Of a stretch of 64,000 nt of DNA, positions 1 through 11,199 are shown one piece after another. Below the pieces are notes generated by a model. The model worked only from the letters and a program-made list of their open reading frames with translations. It ran no database searches and had not been told where the DNA came from. Numbering within the stretch: the first letter of the stretch is position 1; every line of letters starts with the position of its first letter. This DNA is from Leucaena leucocephala. Lineage: Eukaryota > Streptophyta > Magnoliopsida > Fabales > Fabaceae. The translations under genes were made by a program, and so were the position numbers. The stretch spans positions 28,479,001-28,543,000 of the forward strand of contig CM073519.1 in assembly GCA_037074615.1 (NCBI GenBank). The letters run 5' to 3'.

Positions 1-204
1 TCCCACATTCCATCAATAAATAGAGGAAGTCATGCTTGGTAATCTAGCATGAAATAGAAATTTTATTAGGGCTCTAGACAGCAGAAAATTATCTGACGGT
101 CTAAAAGTTATCTGAATTTTTATCATATTCCATGGATATAAGATATAAGTGAGGGAATTACAGGAAAGTGTTCCCTATAGTGTAAGATGTTATGAATCTG
201 ACAG
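1..204 (+). mobile_element. P1 5' LTR, first piece
   Basis: This stretch matches 11505-11706 of the P1 3' LTR along its whole length; a hand comparison of the first 60 bases gave about six differences. The LTR start, about 305 bases by comparison with the 3' copy, lies left of the window. The piece stops at 204 because a solo LTR inserted there, and the same LTR resumes at 3541. Confidence 0.85.
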
Positions 205-324
205 TGTCATATCCTAAATTTTCCCTATCTGTATAGTACTGATAGTGGAAAGAGGCTTAGAAAGGATTATGACGAAGATCAGACAAGATAATAAATGTTA
301 GATAAGTCTTAAAGAAAGAGAAAG

Positions 325-475
325 ACCTAAACGCAAATTGGAAAAGGTTAAAGGCCAAAAGTTAAAGTAGAAATAAATGTTGGGCCAAAAGTGGTAATTT
401 CCAAAAGTTTAGGGACCTAAATATAATTAAGTAAAAAGTCAGGGACCCAAATGTAATTATTGAAAAGTTGAGCAA
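325..475 (+). repeat. Degenerate U3 minisatellite in the solo LTR
   Basis: Imperfect units of roughly 40-45 bases contain GGGACCTAAATGTAATTA and AAAAGTT. The same array occurs in the upstream third of the other LTRs: 11320-11470, 33830-33990 and 51220-51370 on the plus strand, and 20210-20480, 26320-26450, 27860-28100, 37090-37230 and 62590-62730 on the minus strand. Confidence 0.7.
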
Positions 476-1471
476 AAACAAGCCAAAAATGCCCAGAATC
501 AGATCAGACTCAAATTTTACCAGTAGATAGACATAATTATTCTGGTCAGTTTAACGCAACACAAAATTTTGATTTGAGGTCCCGATTAATTGATATAAAT
601 TCCTGAAGTCAACAGGGATTATTGCAGTATTTTTCATATTTCATAATCAGATGAAACTTTACTGTAAATTCTTATATTTAATATATGAATTTATCAAACT
701 GACAAAGTCAGAAAAGGAATCCTGTAGAATTCTTACGGGATTTTATGGTAAAATAGAATACCCAATAAATAGGATCGGGAGAGGTGTCTTGGGATTTGTA
801 CCATAAAGGTCATAAAGGCAATGAGCCCAAACCAAGGCCCAATGTGATGACTAGACAGTTAAGGGGGCCATAGTACAGAGCAGTCCAGGATAAGTGCGAA
901 ATTACGAAAATACCCCTGGATGCCCATACTGTACCAGTGATGGATGGAGGTCATTTTGGTCATTCTGGACAGGCAAAAAACATGGGACATAGTATAAATA
1001 TGATTATATAGAATTAATATATGCCCTAAGGTAGTACAAGAAGGGGTGAAATGACAATTATGCCCTTAGGGCCAGTATAGTGCAAGAAAGGACACCAAGG
1101 GTATTTTGGTCATTTCGCAAGGGATGGATGGCAGATAAATACTCATTCTAACATTTTCAATGGTATGAGAAGCCTAGACGTTAATTTCTATGATAGAATA
1201 AATATCCTGGTATATTATAAAAAATTAGGAACAGAACACAGTCCAGTAGTTGTGAAACTACACTGATCGGTACCGGATTGGACTGGAATTTCTCCAGAAG
1301 GTTCCTTACACTATGAGAATGCCACCTAACCCCTTGAGGTGTCCCTTGATGGGTCCCACATGATGTCATAATTATTATTTTTTGAAAAAATTAAATCCAA
1401 GATTAAATGTGGGCCTTTAGATCAAATAGTAACCAAATCAATCTTGGCCATTCATTTTTCTTGGATTTTGG

Positions 1472-1480
1472 CTATAAATA
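1472..1480 (+). promoter_or_regulatory. LTR TATA box
   Basis: CTATAAATA followed by CCCC, about 1.27 kb into the LTR. The same element in the same context appears in every LTR that retains its middle, so it is the likely core promoter and marks the U3/R region. Confidence 0.75.
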
Positions 1481-3535
1481 CCCCTCCAATTCTGCAGCAA
1501 ACCGTAGCTTCATGGACCCTTGGGGAAACTCTTGCAAAATGAAAACTTAAGCCAAGACAAAGAAGATTCAAGGTTCAAAAGTTCAAGCAAGCTAGAGATT
1601 AAAGGTAAGCAATCTCTCCTAGCTTATTTTCCTTTGATTTGGGAGCTTTAACTAAGGGTTTTCATGGGGAAAAAGTTGAGTTTTCTCTAGGGGAAGGTGC
1701 TGCCCAAAAACCTTAAAGGAAAGGGGAAAGAATAAATTAAAGTTAGAACCATATGATTGAAGCTTAAACAAGATAGTTAAGTGGTTGGTTGTTGAATCAA
1801 ATTGATATTCTTGACTTTGCCATGGTGTGCCCTGTTCGGTCTGCACTTTTCATGAGGGAAGGGAATTGAATTTCAATGATTTAATGCTTCCATTGAGTTT
1901 GTATGATGATTTTATGTAGGATTGGAAAGGTTTTGAACCTTGGAAACATTAAAATCTCAAGGTTGTAGTCTTTGAGATTCCTTACAGTTACTGTTCACTC
2001 ACATGAACAGTTATTGGAATTTCATGATTTTGATGGTTCCAATGGTTTTAAAATTATAAGTTGTGTGGGGTAAAGTGGAAAAACAAGTATGGGAAGCATT
2101 AGAATCAAAATGAGAATTTTTGAAAGAATTGTATGCTTATGTTCAGTTCTGTACAGCAGGCCATGAAGGAGCTAGAATTTCATGATTCTAAGCTCATAAA
2201 TGGATTCAAAAGATGAAATTGTGTAGAGTAAAGTCAAGACATCAATTGATTCAAGAACCAAGCGGATTAGTGAATATTAGGGAAAGTTATGACAATAAAG
2301 AGGGTAACAAAGTTAATCTTGAACATGGTTGGAGTTCATGAGTCCTAATGAATTATGTGATGAATATGAATGTGTTTAGGACCTTGAAACATCCAAGAAT
2401 ATGTTGGGAAGTGATTGGCATAAAGGTTTATTGGTTGGAAAGCTAGGAAGAAAATGCTAAAGATCAAGAGGAAAGCTTAAGTGCAAGGTAGTGAACTTAC
2501 TTCTTTATGTGCTTGATGTGGTATGCTTATGTGTTGACATGTACATGATTTTTGAATGAGGTTGTGACATGAAAAATGATGTTAAATGTATTGTGAATCA
2601 TATGTTTTCCATGGCCATGCACTTTATGTAAAAGTATATAGCATGATAGCATGTCACTAGCCAAAGAAAGTTGAATGAAATTACATATCATGCATTAGCA
2701 TCCATCTTGCATATTGAAGTGGTCATGTTTGCTACTGAGATTCCCTATAACCTCACTCTCCCATAACCAACCAATTTAGGTCAAGCATGAATAAAAGGTA
2801 TGCATGGAGAAGAGCTAAAGAATGGAAGAAAGGAAGTGAAGTATTGAGATTTTAGCATATACTATAAATTGTCCATGTATATAAATGCCATGTAAGGTGT
2901 TCATTTATGTGATGAAACCATTGTAATACTTATGGCATATGTACATGATGTATATGAATGTTAAGAAGCTTATTCGATGGCTTCTGCATGCTGAAACAAT
3001 CATTGGAAATGAAAGAAAAGAAACTGAAATGGTAAAAACGTAGGTCCTGAAGCAGTTGTGTTGTGGCTTCAGTTTGACCTAGCAAATGAAGGAATTAGTT
3101 CAAAAAATTTTATGAGCATGTAGCACACATCCAGATCTTTAAATTCATAGGTATAACGTGTCATTTGGATGTGTATATCAAGAGAAATGATTTTCCAAAG
3201 TAAGGGACCAGAATCTGTTTCAGAGTTTTTGACCAAATGAACAGTAAACTTCAACGAATAAACTGTGTCAATTGGCGAATCATTTGGTCTAGAAATTATT
3301 TTTCCATTAAATTTTAAGATGTTATCTTCATGTAGCTTTTTGAACCACTTCATTTTGAGTTTTCTAAAATTAATTATGATTTTTTGAAGTTCGTTGCATA
3401 ATCTGAAATACCATATGAACAGTAACCTGAGAAAGAGCAAAATTCCAGATTTGGCTAATGGACTTCCAAGGTCTTGTAAGTGGTTCTAAATGCTATTGAA
3501 TAGTCCCTAAGACGTCTAAAAGTAAGGATGTTATA

Positions 3536-6133
3536 GATAGAACCCCGGAAGAAGTTCTATATAAAAAGTTATTCACATATTAGTGAATTTTGACGGGAGT
3601 TTGATAACACCCGTGATCCGAGAATAGAATTTATCGGTATGTAAGCTTGGATAGAATGAGATCAGATGACCTCATATATAGGCCCATGATGATACCAAGA
3701 AGGGCCCAAAACCCAGGGTACCAGTCCATCAGTAGAAAGGGCTAGTGTCCAGAAAAAGTGTGAAATTATGAAAATGCCCTTGGATGCCCAGATTGTACCA
3801 GAGATGGATGAAGGGCATTTTGGTCACCTGGGATAGGCTAAAAATGTGGCACATGGTATAAATATGATTAGTTGAGCCTAGATACACCCTGAGACAGTAT
3901 AAAGAGGGATAAAATGATGATTATGCCCTTAGGGTCAATATAGTGTAAGAAAGGACACCAAGGGTATTTTGGTCATTTCCCAAGAATGGATGGCAGATAA
4001 ATACTCAGTATAACCATGTCAAGGGTATGAGAACCTAGACATTGATTTCCAGGATAGAATACATATCCTGGTATATTATAGAAAAATTCAAAATAGAAAA
4101 TAGTCCGGTTATTGTGGAACTGCTCCGATCGGTACCGGATTTGATTGGAATTTTTCCAGAAGCTTCCTTACACTATGAGCACGCCACCTAACCCCTTGAT
4201 ATGTCCAACAAGATGTCATAATTATTCTTTTATGCAAAAGTTAAATCCAAGATTAAATGTGGGCCTTTAGATCAAATAGTAACCAAATCAATCTTGGACA
4301 TTAATTTTTCTTGGATTTTGGCTATAAATACCCTCTCATTCTGCCCAAAACCGTGGCCTTGTGATACCTTGGGGAAACTCTTGCAAAATGAAAGCTCAAG
4401 CCAAGACAAAGAAGATTCAAGGTTCTAAAGTTCAAGCAAACTAGAGATTAAAGGTAAGCAATCTATCCTAGCTTATTTTCCTTTGATTTGGGCGCTTGAA
4501 CTTAGGGTTTTCATGGGAGAAAAGTTGAGTTTTCTCTAATGGGTTATGCTTCCCAACAACCTAAGATGAAAGGGGAAAGAAGAAATTAAAGTTAGAAACA
4601 TATGATTCAAGCTTAAACAAGCTAATTAAGAGATTGGTTGTTGAATCAAGTTGATATTCTTGACTTTGCCTTAATGGAACCTGTTCGGTCTGCACTTTTC
4701 ATGAGGGAAGGAAATGGAATTTCAATTATTTACATTGAATTTAGATGATGATTTTGTGTAGGATTGCAAAGGTTTTGAACCTTGAAAGCATTGAAATTCC
4801 AAGATTGTAGTTTTTGAAATCCTTATCTGTACTATTCACTCACGTGAACAGTGATTGGAATTTCATGGTTTTGATGGTTCCAATGGTTTTAAAATGAAAA
4901 GTTATGTGGGATAAAGTAGAGAAACAAGCATGGGAAGCATTGGAATCAAAATGAGAATTTTTGAAAGAATTGAGTGCAGTTTCGGTTCTGTACAGCATGT
5001 GATGAAGGAGCTGGAATTTCATGATTCTAAGCTCATAAATGGTTTCAAAAGATGAAATTGTGTAGGGTAAAGACAAGGCATCAATTGATTCAAAGACCAA
5101 GTCTATTGGTTAAGATTAAGGAAAGCTAATGAGATTAATGTTCAAGAAGAAGTTATGTTAGCTAAAGTGAGTTTAATGCTCAAGGAAGTTAGATTGTAAT
5201 GGATGAATGATTATGTGATGTTAGGAATTAATTGGTATGCTCCAAGAGAGGCAGCCACATGTTCAAGGAAAGTGAGAAGAAAGAAGCAAGTTAGGGTGAA
5301 AGAAGGTCAACTAGTAAACTTATCCTAAACTTGTATGCATTGAATGTTATGCTTGATTGTGCTATGGCTTGATTGAATTGTGTTGCCTATGTGCTTATGT
5401 ATGAGGCTCTGTTTATATGTTTACTTTGGCCAATTGTATTTCATATGTAACATGGAAGCATGCACATGACACAATAGTAACACTTTCACAAGCAAGCACA
5501 AGTAGTTACATTACTGCATGCATTGTTTAGTACCGTTTGCTATTGAGATTTCCCCGAAATCTCATCCCTTTCCATGTAATCCCAATCCCACAGGTCTATG
5601 AATGATGAAAGAGGATGATGAAGCATGAAGAAAAGCTAGGGATTGGATAGTATATATGTTATGTGAATGAGTAATGTTGCTGTGTGACCAATGTAAGTAG
5701 TGATGGTCATGATATAATAAAAAATAGTAAATGATAGAATAAATGTATGAAATTGTACAGACATTTAGATGACATACCAAGCTGTTTTTTGACACCAAGA
5801 ATGCTTTATTTGGATGTCTGTACAAAGAGAACTGATTTTCCAAAATAAGGGACCAGAATATGTTTCTAGGATTTTTGACTAAATGAATAGTAAATTTTTC
5901 CGAATAAACTGTATTAATTGGGTAATCATTTGGTCTGAAAATTATTTTTTCCTTAAATTTCAAGATGTTATCTTCACATAAATTTTTGAACCACTTCATT
6001 TTGAGTTTTCTATAATTAGTTATGATTTTTCAAAGTTCGTTGCGTAATCTGGAATATGAACTTCCAAGGTCTTGTAAGTGGTTCTAAATGCTACTGAATG
6101 GTCCCTAAGACATATGAAAGTAAGGATGTTACA
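3536..6133 (+). mobile_element. P1 5' LTR, second piece
   Basis: After the solo LTR and its target duplication, the P1 5' LTR resumes with AACCCCGGAAGAAGTTC, matching 11707 onward in the 3' LTR, and ends AAGGATGTTACA at 6133. It carries a TATA box at 4322-4330, GGTAAGCAATC near 4453 and a CCCACAG acceptor-like site near 5590. It is followed directly by the primer-binding site. Confidence 0.88.
4322..4330 (+). promoter_or_regulatory. P1 5' LTR TATA box
   Basis: CTATAAATACCC, same position relative to the LTR end as in the sister copies. It would drive the P1 genomic transcript. Confidence 0.75.
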
Positions 6134-6136
6134 TTT

Positions 6137-6148
6137 TGGTATTAGAGT
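6137..6148 (+). other. P1 primer-binding site (tRNA-iMet type)
   Basis: TGGTATTAGAGT lies three bases after the LTR end. It differs at two C-to-T positions from TGGTATCAGAGC, the usual plant initiator-methionine primer site. Both changes fit methylated-cytosine decay. Confidence 0.85.
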
Positions 6149-6273
6149 AGAAGTTTCTGGCATGATATAAGATATTCCTAGACCCTAACCCTAAACAGTG
6201 GGTATTTTGTTAAGTTAGGGTATTTATTAGGATAATTAGCATGCTTAATTAAGCAAATGTTGTAGGGATAGAT

Positions 6274-7233
6274 ATGAGATTCCATAAGGTTAAGTCGGAG
6301 GCTTTAGTTAATAAGGGAAACCCCAAGCTAGTAGTGATATATGAAGATGATGTACATCCAGACTTGGATCCTTCAGACAATGAAGAAAATTTAGAGGAGA
6401 GTATGAGGGATCAGTCAGGAAAGTCTACAGTGGAATGTCCCACAGATATTCCTATAGACTTAAACCTACAGTCTGGAGGTGATATAGAGATTCATTCTAA
6501 AGCCATGAATACACCATATGATATTGAGTCTAGTGACTCTACATAGTATGAGAATTGTTATAGTGCCCTCTAACCCTGATGTAAGTTTTATTCCTCCGAT
6601 GAGAGGACAGATTATGACTGAGGAAGCTGAATACTGATACTGGATTATGGGTAGACTAGATATTATTCCTCCTCCACCATAGTTTGAGGATAGAGTTATT
6701 ATGATTAATATACCACAGTCCCCTAATTCAGCTATCCAAGCAAAGTTTATGATAGTTCTTGTCTACTCCCACAGTCTGAGAATCTGTGACTTTATAAGGA
6801 AGGATTAGTGTGATGTTCCTGGCCCTAATCAACCCCAACTTTCTTTATTAAAGACAGATAATGCTGACTATATTAGTCTCAAGAAAGCCATGGAGAGTGA
6901 ACTACTCAGTCTACTTCAAGGAATGGACAGAAGTAGAGATCAAGAGCAGTTAGTTTACTTATAGTTCCTCAAAGTCGTATTAGGGATGATAAATATATAT
7001 GGAGTAGAAGGAATTAACCTAAATCAAGTTTATACTCTAGAGGACTGGCATGAGATGATAGTAAGCCAAGTACTGCCATATACCCCTACATGGCATATAG
7101 AGCTAAGTGAGTATCTGGCAAATGATTCTCCAGCTAATATTCAAGGGTGGCATATCCGTGTATAGAAGTATGTACAGTCTATGATCCCTTAAAAAGAAAT
7201 GTAGAAGTAGATAAGGGGTAATGTAAATAGGTA
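6274..7233 (+). pseudogene. P1 pre-gag accessory frame, broken
   Basis: The first 90 codons (6274-6546) are open, start MRFHKVKSEALVNKG, and are acidic and Ser/Asp/Glu-rich with no recognisable domain. After a stop the frame continues in pieces; near 6850-7130 it reads ISLKKAMESELLSLLQ, then TLEDWHEMIVSQVLP, then WHIELSEYLAND, ending near RGNVN. P2 (48815-49765) carries the same protein with many replacements, and M1 carries it in reverse. P3 has a shorter, diverged counterpart with the same spacing of W, LP and Y residues. It sits between the primer site and gag, where plant Ty3/Gypsy elements sometimes carry an extra ORF of unknown role. I recognise no function. Stops and frameshifts make this copy dead. 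Confidence 0.65.
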
Positions 7234-7429
7234 AAGTGAAAAGAAAAGTAATTACTCATGTGTATGATGTTATGATGTACCCCAAATATGTAATTGATAT
7301 GTATGTAATGTGTGTACAAATGTTATGGTAATATGGAATATAGATGTTGGTTGAACATGTATGTGAATATATTCCCTATTTAAGTGTGACGACGATTTAT
7401 GCATATGAATGCGCTTTAATTAATTTAGA

Positions 7430-7640
7430 GTCATCCAAAGACAAGAGTTTTTATGAGCTGCTAGGCCGCAACAGAAGATGACATATGGTCGCGACGGAAG
7501 AATACATAGCTGTTAAGCTGTGACAAGTAACTTGAGATGATCACGACTAAAAGTTACAGAGAATATGAGACAGCTAAAAAGTACTTAGGTGGTGACTAAA
7601 ATGCACAGAGACCTGATGATAATAATAAGATGCTGACCTC
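7430..7640 (+). repeat. GTCGTGAC-type degenerate array in P1
   Basis: Irregularly spaced copies of GTCGCGAC, ATCACGAC, GCTGTGAC and GGTGGTGAC are separated by about 20-35 bases, just after the accessory frame. The counterpart arrays lie at 17390-17690 (M1), 40830-41190 (M2) and 49900-50240 (P2). Confidence 0.65.
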
Positions 7641-8084
7641 ACTAAAGTTTATCAGTTAGAGGCTTAGTAGAGAGTGCGGGCAAGTTAGATAGTACGATAT
7701 ACTGAGATACAGAAGATCAGTTAAAGAAGAAGCTCAAAAGTAGATCCTTCGTATGATCATCAGGAGTTGATCTATGTTACAAAAGACTTGCCTAGAAAGG
7801 AGCCTAACGTATGACTTAAGGATAAAGATGTGATGGCTAATAGATAGAAAATTAATGTTCCCAACGTAGAGGGATTCCATCACGAAGAGACAGTAACCTA
7901 ACACTTTGCCCTAGATAACATAAATAGTATTGTTAGATGATGAATGAGACTAAGTGACTTAAATTAGTCAGGATTTAAAGACAGACCTGAAAGGAATCAC
8001 AGTCTAATCTAGAGTAGACTGAGACTGATAGACAGAAAGAGTTAAGAGATACAGAGAGGCATAGAAGTTACTCCATATGAGATG

Positions 8085-8480
8085 GAGAATGATCCGCTCA
8101 CTTGAGAAGTTTTTCTCAAAAAGTTTAAAAGAAGCATTCCTCTTAATTAAAGAGAGGTGAGCATGGTTAAGGGTTAGAGCAAAGGAAAGAGAACCCTTTT
8201 GATGGATACTTAATCAAGTTCAATCATATGAACCTTGAGGCTTAATAAGAGTTACTTTCTCACCTGTTAGTAATCTAGGAGGATAGGGGAAAACTTAAAA
8301 GTTTGAATGGCATACAGATATGAGACAAACCTTTCCTCAGTTAGCTAAAAGGAAATAGTTGACTCAGTTATGGATTACCGCTAGATTTCGATGAGGCCAA
8401 GGACACATAAATCCTTCAGGCTAGAGACACAGAAGTGTCACAGGCGATAAGAGATGATATGATAGAATGAATATGACCTA
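8085..8480 (+). pseudogene. P1 gag remnant
   Basis: Short broken frames here resemble the second half of the P3 gag (58460-58760). A segment reading EVFLKKFKRSIPLN is followed by a Lys/Gly-rich stretch and one reading NPFDGYLIKFNHMNLEA, in the same order as P3. Stops and frameshifts occur every few dozen codons. The N-terminal half of gag and any zinc knuckle are not visible. By position and similarity this is a decayed retrotransposon gag domain; by itself the match would be weak. Confidence 0.5.
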
Positions 8481-8689
8481 GTAAGGTAACCACAGATTCA
8501 AAGATGAAGTGACTCCCCTATTCCTTATGTAAGAAAGAGTAAAGAAGGGTTGAGTCTATACCCTAGTAAGAGGGTAAAGTGGTAACCTAAGTGAAACAAG
8601 TAAATGATTCAGGTTCCTAAATAAATGATCAGGACCTAGTGATTAAGGTGATTAAGGGACAGAATGTTTTAAAGTCTACCTAGTTAATT

Positions 8690-8900
8690 GCTTAATCACA
8701 ATATGAGTATAAGGGATGGTTGAGCAGATGTATGTGATAGTGGTATGGCTTATGTTGCCATAAGATATGATGAGAAGTTGCATCTCCTTACAGTTGTCAT
8801 ATGATAACACGCATGTTAGAGACTGCTTAAATGATTGCATCTCCTTGCATATTATGCATGTTGAGTATGTTATGATGGATAAATACTCCCCTTTACATTA
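8690..8900 (+). repeat. Internal repeated module (GCATCTCCTT ... CATGTTAGAG)
   Basis: Two tandem units occur here, each with TTGCATCTCCTTRCA followed by a GCATGTT-containing segment. The same module lies in M1 (16140-16260, reverse), M2 (39950-40070, reverse) and, unexpectedly, inside family-B LTRs (53280-53400 and 55690-55800). No coding potential is seen. Confidence 0.55.
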
Positions 8901-11186
8901 CATGTAGGGTAGAGTAGATATGACAAGAAAGTTATGTTGCTCCCATGCCATACGACATGCAATTAAATAATTCAACTTGGTAAGGATGAAGCAACAGCAA
9001 AGGGCTAAATGAGATAGTTAGCTACTTAAGTCCCAAAGAGTAGAAAGAGAAATTATGATCAAACAGTGATAGTCAATGAGATTAAAGATGAGAATTAATA
9101 GTGAATCTGCAGATAAATGATTATGATACTCAAGATATATCCCTTCAGTAGGGGTAAGATGTATGAATAGATGATGATGGACATGTGCATGATAGAGCCT
9201 GTGTAGCTCTCTGCAGTAATGGATAAAGTAAAGTTATAAAGATGAGAATGGTATATGAAGTTCCTGAGTGATAGAGGGAATGAGTCAAGTCCTAATAGAT
9301 AATATTGGCTTCTTTGATCATTTTTGGGGAATTATCTGTGGAGTTAAGAACGATGTGGAAGTGACCAACCTTATAACTTTGTCCGTTGGTTTAGGTCTTC
9401 CAAAGATGAGAATATAGTACAATAGAATCACAGTAAATTCCAGAGGATTGATTAGATCCTGGTATGGCTCATAGGGTCACAGTTAGATCCTAAAAGGCTT
9501 ACGGTTGATCACAATAGATCACGAGGGTCACAGTAGACCAAGCCTAGAGCAAGAAAGTAATGAGGCATAAGTACAGTATTTCTTTAGAAGGACGAATACC
9601 AAGGAAAATTTAAGGTATAGAAGCTTCACAAGTTGATTAACTCATAACAGAGAGAGTACCCATGATGCTAGTTTAAGATAGCCTTATTACTATTAGGGAC
9701 TGAAATCAAAATCTTCTTACACGTAACAGGAACTCAGTGATCAAAGTTAAAGTTGTTACTCCGGAGTTCCAAGGATTTATGAGAATATTTTATAAGATGT
9801 GAGAAATGGTCAAATGAGAATAAAGAGATCCTTATGATGATATTACAAAGACTAAAAATAAAGGTAAGTATATCCTCCAGATGAGGACAAAGAGATCAAA
9901 AGGCTAGATAGACCCAAGAGAGATAGTATAAGATGGGTCTAAGATGGTAAAGTACCAGGGTCAGAACCAGTGAGCACTAGTGCTTTAGATTTTTATCTAC
10001 ACATTTCAATTAAGCGTGCTCAAGCAAGGGTAGTCTACTGATAGGTGACCCCCTGGGAAGTGATGAAAAAAAAGTGTGAATGCCACAAGAAATTGGCATA
10101 TATGCACAAAGCTATGTAAAATGATAGAAAGAATTATGAAAAGCTATAAAGGGTTATGAACAGTAAGAGACTAGAACCCTTATGTCAAGTCCAAATGAAA
10201 TGGATTTGAAAGATGAACCATGATATAGCCAGATTTGATCAGATATGCCATTTTATGTCATGAAAGATACGAAAGGAGAAGATATGCCTTGAGAAGCGGC
10301 TGTATAGCTAGCTTTATAAATAGATAGAGAGGCTTCCGTTCAAGAAAAGATAAGATGTTTGAATGACGAGCTACATGTGAAAGAGCAAATAAGAGCTTTG
10401 AGAGCATCCACTCCTTGCATAGAATACCAGGCCTTTTGTTACGTTATATTAAGTGATGTTTACAGAATATGCTAAAGCTCTAAATGTTATAGCAGTGCAA
10501 GCTCCGAGTGTTAGAGCTGTGCATATTAAGAGAAGGAATGCTTGAGCTCTGATATTATAGCTTTGTATTCATGGGTAGGTATGCAGTCCTGCAATATGCT
10601 GGCCAGGCATTATGCATGTTAGAGTATGTGCTCCTATATGCTCCTATGTGCTCCTATTTAGTAGTAGAGCAATGAAAGAAAGAATAATGATATAAGTCCT
10701 CTACATATTATGATGAGTTCTTAAAGATGATAAGAATGTATGATGATATGAGAATGATAGTTAAAGTGTGTGGATATTCAGAGAATTCCACTTGATACTC
10801 ATATAAGAAAGAAGTGATTGCACTAAAAAGTATGATGAGTTGTTAATAGAAACTCCAGAATATAGTAATATTCAAGGGAGTTTGATATAAAAGTAATGGA
10901 CACTACTCACAAGTCTAGTATTATGAGAAGTCCATATGCAGATGGATGTATAGCGAGTAAGTAATAGAATGAACTAGAGTTCAACTCTGATTGAGTTGAT
11001 TCAGAATATAAGAATGACCATAGTAAAGATATGAAGAACTGCAGATATGAAAAGTGCTTTGCTAAGATGTTAAGATGGAAGATAAGAGATAGATACCCCA
11101 ATCGTTAGTAAAAAAGAAGATAAGGATATCTATTTAAGATTGGTGACTAAGGTGCTAAGTTAAATTTCGAGGACAAAGTTTATTTT
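8900..11186 (+). mobile_element. P1 internal region without coding capacity
   Basis: All three forward frames are dense with stops. I find no protease, reverse transcriptase, RNase H or integrase motif. The stretch is alignable by eye to M1 (14342-15700, reverse), M2 (37370-39600, reverse) and P3 (58886-59644 plus 62860-64000), so it is a conserved part of the element. It contains an AGAGCT/GCAAGCTC-rich block at 10390-10660 and a triplicated TGCTCCTAT at about 10630-10660. Confidence 0.7.
10390..10660 (+). repeat. AGAGCTNTGCA / GCAAGCTC degenerate repeat block
   Basis: About six imperfect units built on TTAGAGCTGTGCA and GCAAGCTCCGAGTG are spaced 25-40 bases apart, then TGCTCCTAT three times in tandem. 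Counterparts lie at 37930-38110 (reverse, M2) and 63500-63720 (P3). Confidence 0.6.
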
Positions 11187-11199
11187 AAGGGGGTAGAAA
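11187..11199 (+). other. P1 polypurine tract
   Basis: AAGGGGGTAGAAA lies immediately before the 3' LTR start. It matches the reverse-strand tract of M2 at 37349-37369. This is the plus-strand priming site expected for an LTR retrotransposon. Confidence 0.85.

Larger units (their letters stand above)
205..3535 (+). mobile_element. Solo LTR nested in the P1 5' LTR
   Basis: The LTR begins TGTCATATCCTAAATTTT and ends GTAAGGATGTTATA (last base pair mutated from CA). It is flanked by GACAG (200-204) and GATAG (3536-3540), a 5-bp target duplication with one change; the empty site reads CTGACAGAACCCC in the 3' LTR of P1 near 11700. No internal region is present, so this is a solo LTR left by recombination between two LTRs. 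It contains a TATA box at 1472-1480, a splice-donor-like AAAGGTAAGC near 1600 and degenerate GGGACCTAAAT units at 325-475. The small open frames inside it run antisense to the LTR and look accidental. Confidence 0.9.

Noticed and set aside
3069..3440. 123-codon antisense frame, with a relative at 5562-5999
   Set aside because: Same reason: a shadow of a conserved LTR segment, without a domain, and broken in other copies.
6182..6195. Telomere-like CCCTAACCCTAAAC after the P1 primer site
   Set aside because: Only two units. The corresponding sites in P2 (48718) and M1 (21440) keep only one, so it is a chance stretch of the element leader.
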